DNA from: Gammaproteobacteria bacterium
GTDB taxonomy: Bacteria > Pseudomonadota > Gammaproteobacteria > Acidiferrobacterales > Sulfurifustaceae
Length of the DNA stretch: 57,049 nt
Reading direction: 5' to 3'
Assembly (NCBI GenBank): GCA_004298065.1
Contig: SCRL01000088.1
Span: 1-57,049, forward strand
Part shown: piece by piece, positions 24,947 to 32,016 of the stretch
Layout of the letters: every line of letters starts with the position of its first letter
Numbering within the stretch: the stretch's first letter is position 1
The notes under the pieces: generated by a model
The model's input: the letters and a program-made list of their open reading frames with translations, nothing else
The model's database searches: none
Told to the model about the DNA's origin: nothing
Translations under genes and position numbers: made by a program

Positions 24947-26436
24947 TCGACCCAGCCTCCCTTAGTCATCACGCGGGCCAACTTTTCTTCAGCTTCCCGA
25001 CAACGGCTCAATGCCGCCTTGAACGTCTCAATTGCTTCGGGTAGTGGCGGGATATTTTCCTGTAATGGTGGCAGAACATAACGCGAGATATTGAGTGTCC
25101 AATCTTCATTTTTGATGTCATCGAGCGAAACAACACGCACCGAGTCTTTGACGTCTTCGAATTTCTTGAACCACCTTAGAATCTCGACGGAATGCTCCGG
25201 TTCGAGATAGTTCTGCGCCCTGCCACGCCGGAACAGACGGGATGCATCGGCGATCGCGACCTTGTGGCGGCGCGCTTTGGGCTTGCGTTTGTTGAAAACC
25301 AGAATACAGGCAGCCAGGCCGGTCCCGTAAAACAGGTTCGGGGCAAGGCCGATGACCGCCTCGATGAGATCCATCTCAAGAAGTTTTCGGCGAATCCCGC
25401 CTTCCACTCCCTTGCGGAACAGGGCCCCCTGCGGAAGCACCACGGCCATGCGGCCCGTGCCCTCTGCCATGGACTTAATCATGTGCTGTACCCAGGCATA
25501 GTCGCCCGAGCTCGATGGCGGAAGGCCCGCGAAATTGCGTCCGAAGGGGTCGTTCACCCATATCTCTTCACCCCACTTCTCGAGCGAGAACGGCGGGTTG
25601 GCTATCACGCAATCGAAAGCCGCGAGGTGATCGCCCTCGAAGAAGGCCGGGTTGCGAAGCGTGTCGCCGCGGATGATCTGGAAGTCCTCGATGCCGTGGA
25701 GGAACAGGTTCATCCGGGCGATGGATGACGTCGTAAGGTTCTTTTCCTGTCCATATAGGCGGCCCCACAGACGCTTCACATCGCCATGCGCTTCGCGCAC
25801 ATGCTCGACCGCCGCAAGCAACATGCCGCCGGTGCCGCAGGCGGGGTCGTAGATGGTCTCGCCTTCTTTGGGATCGAGCATCTCGATCATCAGCCGAACG
25901 ACGCTGCGCGGTGTATAGAACTCGCCTGCTTTCTTGTTGGTCGCATCGGCGAATTTTTTGATGAGGTACTCGTAGGCATCCCCAAGCACATCGGAGCCCA
26001 CGTCCCGGTTGCCGAGCGGCAATCGTGAAAAGTGTTCGATCAGGTCCTTGAGCAGCGCATCGGAGAGACGCTCTTTGTTCGTCCATTGAGCATCGCCGAA
26101 CACGCCATAGAGTGTTTCAGGATTCGCCTTCTCGATCTCGCGCATGGCGCGCTGCAATGCCGTGCCGACATTCGTTGCCGTCTCCCGCACATCGCTCCAG
26201 TGACAACCATCCGGAATCTGGAAGCGATGCGACTCCGGAAATTGTGCGAGCTCGGGATCGCCCATCTCCTCCGCGACCTGGCGGTATTCCTCGTCCCACA
26301 CGTCGCAGATGCGCTTGAAGAATAGCAACGGAAAGATGTAGGTCTTGAAGTCCGCGGCGTCGACGGGCCCGCGCAGGATGTTCGCGGACGCCCAAAGGTG
26401 TCCTTCGAGCCGCGCGAGTAGGTCGATTGAATTCAT
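24943..26436 (-). CDS. hsdM: Type I restriction-modification methyltransferase subunit (second hsdM)
   Basis: A 497-aa M subunit, clearly related to but distinct from the hsdM at 20490-22007. It has SAM motif DPACGTGG (197-204) and catalytic NPPF (280-283), both intact. The ATG at 26436 gives the usual HsdM start (LLARLEGHLWASANILRG); a longer frame would overlap the regulator gene. No second hsdS or hsdR is present. Its stop overlaps the TIR-APAZ start by ATGA. It may methylate with the shared HsdS, serve as a spare from a composite operon, or have been recruited to SPARTA. Confidence 0.93.
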   Translation of the reverse strand: MNSIDLLARLEGHLWASANILRGPVDAADFKTYIFPLLFFKRICDVWDEEYRQVAEEMGDPELAQFPESHRFQIPDGCHWSDVRETATNVGTALQRAMREIEKANPETLYGVFGDAQWTNKERLSDALLKDLIEHFSRLPLGNRDVGSDVLGDAYEYLIKKFADATNKKAGEFYTPRSVVRLMIEMLDPKEGETIYDPACGTGGMLLAAVEHVREAHGDVKRLWGRLYGQEKNLTTSSIARMNLFLHGIEDFQIIRGDTLRNPAFFEGDHLAAFDCVIANPPFSLEKWGEEIWVNDPFGRNFAGLPPSSSGDYAWVQHMIKSMAEGTGRMAVVLPQGALFRKGVEGGIRRKLLEMDLIEAVIGLAPNLFYGTGLAACILVFNKRKPKARRHKVAIADASRLFRRGRAQNYLEPEHSVEILRWFKKFEDVKDSVRVVSLDDIKNEDWTLNISRYVLPPLQENIPPLPEAIETFKAALSRCREAEEKLARVMTKGGWVE

Positions 26437-26467
26437 CGGGGCTTGCGCATCCACGAAGCGGTTGCCG

Positions 26468-26716
26468 CTACGAGCGGCGGGACGAGCTCGATTTCTTGTT
26501 GGCCACGTACTCCACCAAGTCTCCAACCTGACAGCCGAAATAGGCGCAAAGCCGATCTAGGTGCTCCGTCCCGGTGTTGTACCCCCGCTGGTTGATCATT
26601 TTAGAAAGGGTCATGCGGTGTAGTCCCGTTGCATCGGCGACGTCACCGATGGTGATCCGCTTCCCCTCGGCAAATTCCTTCTTCGCGATTAACTCTTTGA
26701 TTTTAAATCGAAGCAT
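26468..26716 (-). CDS. Cro/C1-type HTH regulator of the hsd-SPARTA operon
   Basis: An 82-aa protein: MLRFKIKELIAKKEFAEGKR then ITIGDVADATGLHRMTLSKM (HTH) and a hydrophobic cap, YFGCQVGDLVEYV. The family often heads RM or island operons. It is the first gene of the leftward operon, 31 bp before hsdM2. An in-frame ATG at 26773 would push the start through the operator array and is rejected. The five GCATC-N4-GATGC sites upstream are its likely targets, so it probably controls both its own operon and the divergent integrase genes. Confidence 0.8.
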   Translation of the reverse strand: MLRFKIKELIAKKEFAEGKRITIGDVADATGLHRMTLSKMINQRGYNTGTEHLDRLCAYFGCQVGDLVEYVANKKSSSSRRS

Positions 26717-26746
26717 GGGCCGGCCCGTGGTCTTTGCAGCGTTAGT

Positions 26747-26843
26747 TAAGCAAATGATGCATATAAATATCAAATGATGCTTCTGTTTGTCATCTGATGA
26801 TGTATAATGGCATCAAATGATGCTTTTACGCATCATACGATAC
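26747..26843. promoter_or_regulatory. Five-copy operator array, GCATC-N4-GATGC
   Basis: Fourteen-bp sites start at 26747, 26767, 26790, 26810 and 26830, spaced 20, 23, 20 and 20 bp, about two helical turns. Site 4, GCATC-AAAT-GATGC, is a perfect palindrome. Sites 3 and 5 differ at one or two positions; sites 1 and 2 keep only the right half perfectly. The array fills the gap between the divergent HTH regulator and excisionase genes and overlaps a -10 box. It is the probable control region for a switch between integrase and defence-operon expression. Confidence 0.7.
26803..26808 (+). promoter_or_regulatory. -10 box of the excisionase-integrase transcript
   Basis: A perfect TATAAT lies between operator sites 3 and 4, about 50 bp before the excisionase start. 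No good -35 hexamer is seen at normal spacing, suggesting a weak or activated promoter. A regulator bound to the flanking operators would block it. Confidence 0.5.
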
Positions 26844-26856
26844 TTTAAAGGAGCAT

Positions 26857-27096
26857 ATGCCTATGGCCGAAACCTACCTGACGACGGAAGAGCTGTCCGG
26901 GCGCATCAAGTACGACCCCCGGACCATCCGCGAGCGTCTGAAGGACTCCGTGCTGCTCGAAGGGGTGCATTACGTGCGTCCCTTCGGCGGGCGGAAGATC
27001 CTCTACATCTGGGAGTCGGTCGAGCGTGACATGCTCAAGCACTCCCAGGGCAGCGCCTTTATCCCGATGGCGAACGGAGGCGCCTGCCGTGGGTAA
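26857..27096 (+). CDS. Excisionase-like (AlpA/MerR-type) DNA-binding protein
   Basis: A 79-aa winged-helix protein, YLTTEELSGRIKYDPRTIRE then VLLEGVHYVRPFGGRKILYI, matching the small excisionase/AlpA pattern in which an HTH is followed by a GRK beta-wing. Such proteins direct the adjacent integrase toward excision. An AAGGAG precedes two possible ATGs, 26857 and 26863; the second has the better spacing. Its end overlaps the integrase GTG by 8 nt. The operator array lies immediately upstream. Confidence 0.75.
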   Translation: MPMAETYLTTEELSGRIKYDPRTIRERLKDSVLLEGVHYVRPFGGRKILYIWESVERDMLKHSQGSAFIPMANGGACRG

Positions 27097-28294
27097 TATT
27101 CGTGCGCGCAAGGAAACCGGGAATCTGTTCTTCGATTTCCGCTTCCAGAACCGCCGCTGCCGCGAGCAGACGGCGCTGCCCGATACGCCCGCCAACCGGC
27201 GCAAGCTTCAGGGCCTGCTCGAGAAGATCGAGGCCGAAATCACGCTCGGTACGTTCGACTACGCGCACTACTTCCCCGACAGCCCGCTCGCCAAGACCAT
27301 GGCGTCGCCTCAGGCACAAATGGCCGCCACGATAACACCGCTTTTCAGCGACTTCTCCACGACCTGGCTCGCAGAGAAACGCATCGAATGGCGCGCCTCG
27401 CATTACCGCACGATCCAGCAGACGCTGACGCAGCGCCTGTTGCCGGCCTTCGGCAACAAGCCGGTCGGCGAAGTCACCAAGACCGACATCCTGAACTTCC
27501 GCGCCTCGCTGGCAAGCGTCCCGGGCCGCAAAGGCAAGCCAAGCCTCACGGCCTCGCGCATCAATCACGTCTTGGCGCCGCTTCGCATGATTCTCAATGA
27601 TGCCGCGGAGCGCCATGGCTTTCCGTCGCCCTACCACGGCATCAAGGCGCTCAAGGTGCCGCGCAGTGACGTGGAACCGTTCAACCTCGACGAGGTCAGT
27701 TTGATCCTCGCCACGGTCCGGTCGGACTTTCGCAATTACTACACGGTCCGGTTCTTCACCGGCATGCGCACCAGCGAGATCGACGGCCTCAAGTGGAAAT
27801 ACGTGGATTTCGAGCGCCGCCAGATCCTGGTGCGCGAAGCACTGGTGAACGGCGAAACCACCCACACCAAGAATGACGGCTCGCAGCGCGAGATCGACAT
27901 GTCACAGCCGGTCTACGAGGCGTTGCGCGCCCAGCAGGCCGTGACCGACAAATCCGAGTATATCTTCTGCGCGCGCAACGGTGTCCCCCTGAATCACAAC
28001 AACGTCACCAAGCGCGTCTGGTATCCGCTGCTGCGGCATCTGGAACTGCGTCCGCGGCGCCCCTACCAGACCCGCCACACGGCCGCGACGCTGTGGCTCG
28101 CGGCCGGCGAGAACCCCGAGTGGATCGCGCGCCAGATGGGCCACACGACCACGGAGATGCTGTTTCGCGTGTACTCGCGTTTCGTGAAGAACCTCACGCG
28201 TCGCGACGGCTCGGCCTTCGAACAGTTGATCAAACACCACCTCTCGGATAAACCAGAGGGAGCCGCCGATGGGCGCCAAGGCGCGACGAACTGA
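27089..28294 (+). CDS. Phage-type tyrosine integrase
   Basis: A 401-aa site-specific recombinase. It has an N-terminal arm-binding segment (RARKETGNLFFDFRFQNRRC, like DUF3596), a core-binding SAM-like domain, and a catalytic domain with Arg in FFTGMRTSEIDGLKW. The box II motif is YQTRHTAATL, then WIARQMGHTT, and the nucleophile Tyr is in FRVYSRF. The GTG at 27089 is supported by GGAGG 8 bases upstream and overlaps the excisionase. The nearest tRNA 3' end is the tRNA-like gene at 28602-28705, so it may target that gene or tRNA-Arg. Confidence 0.9.
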   Translation: MGNIRARKETGNLFFDFRFQNRRCREQTALPDTPANRRKLQGLLEKIEAEITLGTFDYAHYFPDSPLAKTMASPQAQMAATITPLFSDFSTTWLAEKRIEWRASHYRTIQQTLTQRLLPAFGNKPVGEVTKTDILNFRASLASVPGRKGKPSLTASRINHVLAPLRMILNDAAERHGFPSPYHGIKALKVPRSDVEPFNLDEVSLILATVRSDFRNYYTVRFFTGMRTSEIDGLKWKYVDFERRQILVREALVNGETTHTKNDGSQREIDMSQPVYEALRAQQAVTDKSEYIFCARNGVPLNHNNVTKRVWYPLLRHLELRPRRPYQTRHTAATLWLAAGENPEWIARQMGHTTTEMLFRVYSRFVKNLTRRDGSAFEQLIKHHLSDKPEGAADGRQGATN

Positions 28295-28673
28295 CAGCCG
28301 CAAAACGCGGACACAGCGACGTCGTCGGCGAGTGCGTCGCATCGTCTACGTCCTGAACCTGCTGCTTGGCGTCGCCACGCATGGCTGCGAGCTCGCCGCC
28401 TTCGGCAGCTATTGGGTTGCGCCCAGCAACCTCGTCGCGCCTGACGTCAGGACCGAACGCGAGCTTGGCGATATGCGGCCGACGAATATTTCGCGCCTGC
28501 TCGAATGTCCCGTGCCATTGACTGAACTGCCACCGCAGTTGCCCCACTTAAATGTTAATAGGGTTGCCTTCAGCACAAAGGCAACAACAAGTTATTTGGG
28601 ATGGTGGCACCGCTGGGATTCGAACCCAGAACCTGCCGATTATCTGTCGGAACCCTTGCGGGACGGCTTATAA
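28269..28673 (+). CDS. Uncertain ORF after the integrase
   Basis: A possible small basic protein starting MGAKARRTDSRKTRTQRRRR, with GAGGGAG 6 bases before its ATG and a 26-bp overlap with the integrase end. The frame runs on into the tRNA-like gene, so the C-terminal part (after about residue 95) cannot be native; the true gene may have been truncated by recombination at the tRNA. I recognise no family. It may instead be a fortuitous reading frame. Confidence 0.3.
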   Translation: MGAKARRTDSRKTRTQRRRRRVRRIVYVLNLLLGVATHGCELAAFGSYWVAPSNLVAPDVRTERELGDMRPTNISRLLECPVPLTELPPQLPHLNVNRVAFSTKATTSYLGWWHRWDSNPEPADYLSEPLRDGL

Positions 28674-28705
28674 GGCCGCTGCTCTGCCGATTGAGCTACG
28701 GTGCC
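28602..28705 (-). tRNA. Aberrant tRNA-Ile(TAT)-like gene, 104 nt, with CCA
   Basis: On the minus strand the acceptor GGCACCG/CGGTGCC, D stem GCTC/GAGC, T arm CTGGG-TTCGAAT-CCCAG and genomic CCA are all sound. The first anticodon-like arm is GCGGC-CTTATAA-GCCGT (anticodon TAT, AUA codon). About 33 nt then separate it from the T stem, containing CCC-GCAA-GGG and a second arm CCGA-CAGATAA-TCGG followed by AGGTT. That second arm has the spacing of a normal anticodon arm (loop near GAT, but A at position 33). The gene thus looks like a tRNA with an extra 28-nt hairpin block. Confidence 0.65.
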
Positions 28706-28752
28706 GCGAAACGGCACCGCAATAAACGGTGCCGGCGCTAACGAATAGCGCC
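28699..28752. repeat. Inverted and direct repeats abutting the tRNA-like 5' end
   Basis: CGGTGCCG-CGAAA-CGGCACCG spans 28699-28719 and includes the tRNA acceptor strand. A further direct copy, CGGTGCC, lies at 28727-28733, followed by GGCGCTA-ACGAA-TAGCGCC (28734-28752). The repeated tRNA acceptor sequence suggests a recombination junction. The rest of 28753-28851 shows nothing else I can name. Confidence 0.5.
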
Positions 28753-28851
28753 GGTAGGTATTCGAAGGGAAAGAGACAACGGGACCATGGCGATATGTTC
28801 GTTTATTGTCGATGTGCGCGTCAACCAAGAAGTGGCCCTAAACGGTTTCAT

Positions 28852-31800
28852 TTATGCCGCGTCCGGAAGCTGGCGTTCTGTTGAAGAACGGTAAACATGG
28901 ACGCTGTGGATGTAAATCGCCGCCATCGTGAGAAGAAACCGAAACCCGTACGAACCCTCTTCTTTCGCATTCGCCCGGCTAAAGAGTGGTTTGATCCCGA
29001 GCCACTGTTCCGTGGCCTCCCTCGTGTTGTTTGGAGGAGCCAAACGGCCGATTCGCACACGCCACCCAAGACCCAAGGCTGATCTCCACGCGACAAGCGT
29101 CTTCGAGCGCTCCTTCCGTTGATATGCGACAAATCGAATACGCTTGAGATCAATGCCAAGCCCTTTGAGGAAGGTGAGGTAATCCTTCGCGGCCCCGGGT
29201 TTCGTCGGGCCATAAAACACGAGTTCGTTACGCGTCGCCCATGCATGCTTCACGTAGTAGTCGAGTACCCGCCGGCACAAAGCCTCATCCGTTCGCATCA
29301 GTTGCCACAGACGCGGGGCGAGTTCCTCCATCACCGCCAAGTCACGCGCCAAACGCGGCCAGCGTGGGCAGGGCAGCCGCCGGGTTTCCCCGGGATAACG
29401 TTTGTCCGGGGTTATTTCCATCATCCGGTGGCGCCAGCGCCTTTTTCCCGTGTTGGTTACCTTGAGGTCCCGGAGGTGGCCCGCATGCTGTTCCAGTGCC
29501 TCGGCTTGGGCGAGGCTTAGCCCGAACCGGCGAGCCAGGTCTTCCCGTGGTTCGTTTCGGGTGCTTCGAACAAAGAGATACTTCCAGATGCGATAAAGGA
29601 TGGCTGTGACGGAGTTCTCGTCCTCCTCCCGGTTGGCCCCTAAAACCGCCCTGAACTGCTTCTGGCCGCCTTTACGGGGCGAACTTTCGTCCAACCGTCT
29701 GACGCGCTTGCCGACGCGCTTACGTACCGCCCCAAGCAACCCGGCCACGCCATGTTGCTTGAGCCAACGGTAGGCCGTGGCAGGCGGCAGGCCCGAACAC
29801 CGCACTAGCGCCGTCTCATCGAGCGCCCCCGGCCGGCTCGCAAGGGCGAGCGCCAAGGCCAAGTCACAGGTGTGGATATAGTGGGCCAAACTGATATCCG
29901 GTCCGGAATGGCCCAACACAGATGCGAGCGCATACAAGTGTTTCCGGGTCGGGTGATCGTGGCCGTACAGCGCCTTACGAAAATCCCTCGAAGCTGCGAG
30001 AAATGCCTGCGTCTCCGGCAGGTGAGGAAAGAGTTCGGGCACCGACTCAAAGCCAGACAGGAGAAGCCTGAGCTGCCCCCAGCTCGGACAAGAGTGCCGC
30101 AAATGGTGAAAGCGGATGGTAGGGTCGCCGGTCACTCCGCGCATGGCGCGGTGAATGATCGGGAAGATCGATTCCTCCGGCACGTAGGCGTGGAGAAGAC
30201 CGGGGATGCCGAAGAGGAAAAACGGCTCCTTTCCGTCGCCCTGCTGTTTCACCCGTTTGGCTTTCCATTGCTTCAAGAGCGCGAGTTCTTCCGGTTCAAG
30301 AAGCGCATAGAGCGGAATTTTTCGAGTTGAGCTCTTCGTCTTAAGCCTCCGCTGCGCATGTGGGCGCACGATCAGCTCGGCGGGGTCGTCATCGTGCAAA
30401 TCCTGCGTCTCGAGTTTCAGCACCTCCATGCGGCGCAACGCGCAGCGAAACGACAGGATGACGAGCAACTTCGCAACCAGCGGAAGGTCCGGGTGCCGGA
30501 CATCGAGATCGAGCGTATCGAGACGCGCAAGTGTTTTCTTGTACTCGTCGACGGTAAGGAGATTGGCATCGACTGGAGCGAGTGCATTACCGATACCGAG
30601 GATTTCGCGTTCATCGATGGGCTCCACCTGATAACGTTCCACCAGGTAACGGTGGAACTCCCGGAGTCCGCGCGTGTGATGTCGGCGCTGACCAAAACTG
30701 GTCGCCCCTTCCAGAATCTGCTGGTAAATCTCCTCGAACACCTCGGTGGCTTGTGCGGTGACGTCGTCAAAGGCGGTCAGACCGGCGACCCGCACGCTGA
30801 TCCGCCTGACGTAGTCACGTATGGTCGAAAGTTTGAGCGGATTGCCTGTCGCCGAACCCTTCGTGAGCATATGTTCGGCCCAGCCCGCAAAAAGGACGAG
30901 TGTGGCATCGGGTGTAGCGTCGGGTGACTTGATGAGCTTTACGATCTCTTTGCGCGCCGCATTCTTGTCCTTTCCGCCAAGGGCACGCGTGAGATCGCTG
31001 AACCATGCGGGCTGGAAGGTGCTCGCGTTGTCATTAGCAGGTTCCGAGTCAGGGACTTCGTCCCGGTCGGCATTCCCGGTCTCGCTCGCACGCGTCACTA
31101 CTTCCGCTGTAACCGGGATGCCATGCAGTCGCGCCCAGGCGTAGTCCTTGAGCGAGTGCGAGACAAACCTGCGTTCTGCATAAGCAACCAGATAAATGGG
31201 TATCTTGGTCCTGAGTTCGAGTCCAATCGGCTCAAGAAAATCTGTGATATTTCTGGGGCGGTTCAGCTTGTCTGGAACGGTCGCTTTAAAAAAGGCCGTC
31301 AGGCACGACCAGACATCTTTCGTGGTTGTCCTGCGCTTGGGGTCCGATGCGCACGCCGGCAGATGACTATCTTCAAGGTTCAAGATCAGTACTTCGGTCA
31401 GCGGGTCTGGGAACCACCGGCGCCGTTCCATATCGGGTTTTCCCTGCCACGGCAATCGCAACTCAACATGTGAGCGTCCTCTGAGGAGAAAAACGCCGTC
31501 ACTTAGCGAATCATAGAGCGCGGCGAGCAAGCTCGGGTGCAACAACCCGCCGTTCAGGGCGGCCGAGGCCAAGACCCTCCCGATGGCTTCACTTTCGGTC
31601 ATTTCATTCCTAGAACCTTCGGAACCATTTATCGCCTCCCGCCACAGCCGCGGACGTTTGAGCAACGGCATTCGCCCCTCAAGAAATGGGCTCGGCTGGC
31701 GCTTGATCAGAATCGGGATACGCGGAGGACACAGTTCGAACAAACCTTGTTTGTTGCCATGGTCGATCACCAGACCGAGCGCGCGGAGGTAATGAACCGT

Positions 31801-32007
31801 TTCGCGCAACGGCTTGAAACGGTCGATGATGTCGTGCTCGAGATCCCGGACACTGTCTTTCGTGGGCCTCTCACAGGGTCTGCCCGTTAAAAGCCTTGAG
31901 AGATCGTCGTCACGACCGTTGAGCCAGCTGAAAAGCTTCGCGGCAGCATGCAGGATTTCAGGTTTCGCTTCGCCGTCCTTCAATTCCCAGAGTTGGATGA
32001 TCGTCAT
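28852..32007 (-). CDS. Giant tyrosine recombinase (1051 aa), third gene of the recombinase trio
   Basis: A very long site-specific recombinase. The catalytic core has box I Arg in SFRCALRRMEVLKLETQDL, a Lys in KTKSSTRKIPLY, box II HHLRH at 634-638, GHSGPDISLAHYIH and probable nucleophile Tyr710. About 340 residues follow the core, including a helix-turn-helix (LPPATAYRWLKQHGVAGLLG). The N-terminal 450 residues are of unknown fold. Ordinary integrases have 300-450 aa. It is last in a three-gene leftward operon, 9 bp after the second gene, with AGAGG before its ATG. Trio-type mobile modules such as GMT or RIT are comparable, but I cannot confirm membership. Confidence 0.75.
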   Translation of the reverse strand: MTIIQLWELKDGEAKPEILHAAAKLFSWLNGRDDDLSRLLTGRPCERPTKDSVRDLEHDIIDRFKPLRETVHYLRALGLVIDHGNKQGLFELCPPRIPILIKRQPSPFLEGRMPLLKRPRLWREAINGSEGSRNEMTESEAIGRVLASAALNGGLLHPSLLAALYDSLSDGVFLLRGRSHVELRLPWQGKPDMERRRWFPDPLTEVLILNLEDSHLPACASDPKRRTTTKDVWSCLTAFFKATVPDKLNRPRNITDFLEPIGLELRTKIPIYLVAYAERRFVSHSLKDYAWARLHGIPVTAEVVTRASETGNADRDEVPDSEPANDNASTFQPAWFSDLTRALGGKDKNAARKEIVKLIKSPDATPDATLVLFAGWAEHMLTKGSATGNPLKLSTIRDYVRRISVRVAGLTAFDDVTAQATEVFEEIYQQILEGATSFGQRRHHTRGLREFHRYLVERYQVEPIDEREILGIGNALAPVDANLLTVDEYKKTLARLDTLDLDVRHPDLPLVAKLLVILSFRCALRRMEVLKLETQDLHDDDPAELIVRPHAQRRLKTKSSTRKIPLYALLEPEELALLKQWKAKRVKQQGDGKEPFFLFGIPGLLHAYVPEESIFPIIHRAMRGVTGDPTIRFHHLRHSCPSWGQLRLLLSGFESVPELFPHLPETQAFLAASRDFRKALYGHDHPTRKHLYALASVLGHSGPDISLAHYIHTCDLALALALASRPGALDETALVRCSGLPPATAYRWLKQHGVAGLLGAVRKRVGKRVRRLDESSPRKGGQKQFRAVLGANREEDENSVTAILYRIWKYLFVRSTRNEPREDLARRFGLSLAQAEALEQHAGHLRDLKVTNTGKRRWRHRMMEITPDKRYPGETRRLPCPRWPRLARDLAVMEELAPRLWQLMRTDEALCRRVLDYYVKHAWATRNELVFYGPTKPGAAKDYLTFLKGLGIDLKRIRFVAYQRKERSKTLVAWRSALGLGWRVRIGRLAPPNNTREATEQWLGIKPLFSRANAKEEGSYGFRFLLTMAAIYIHSVHVYRSSTERQLPDAA

Positions 32008-32016
32008 AGGTATCCT

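Noticed and set aside
26717-26773. Earlier start for the HTH regulator
   Set aside because: It would translate through two operator copies and adds a hydrophobic, unrelated peptide.
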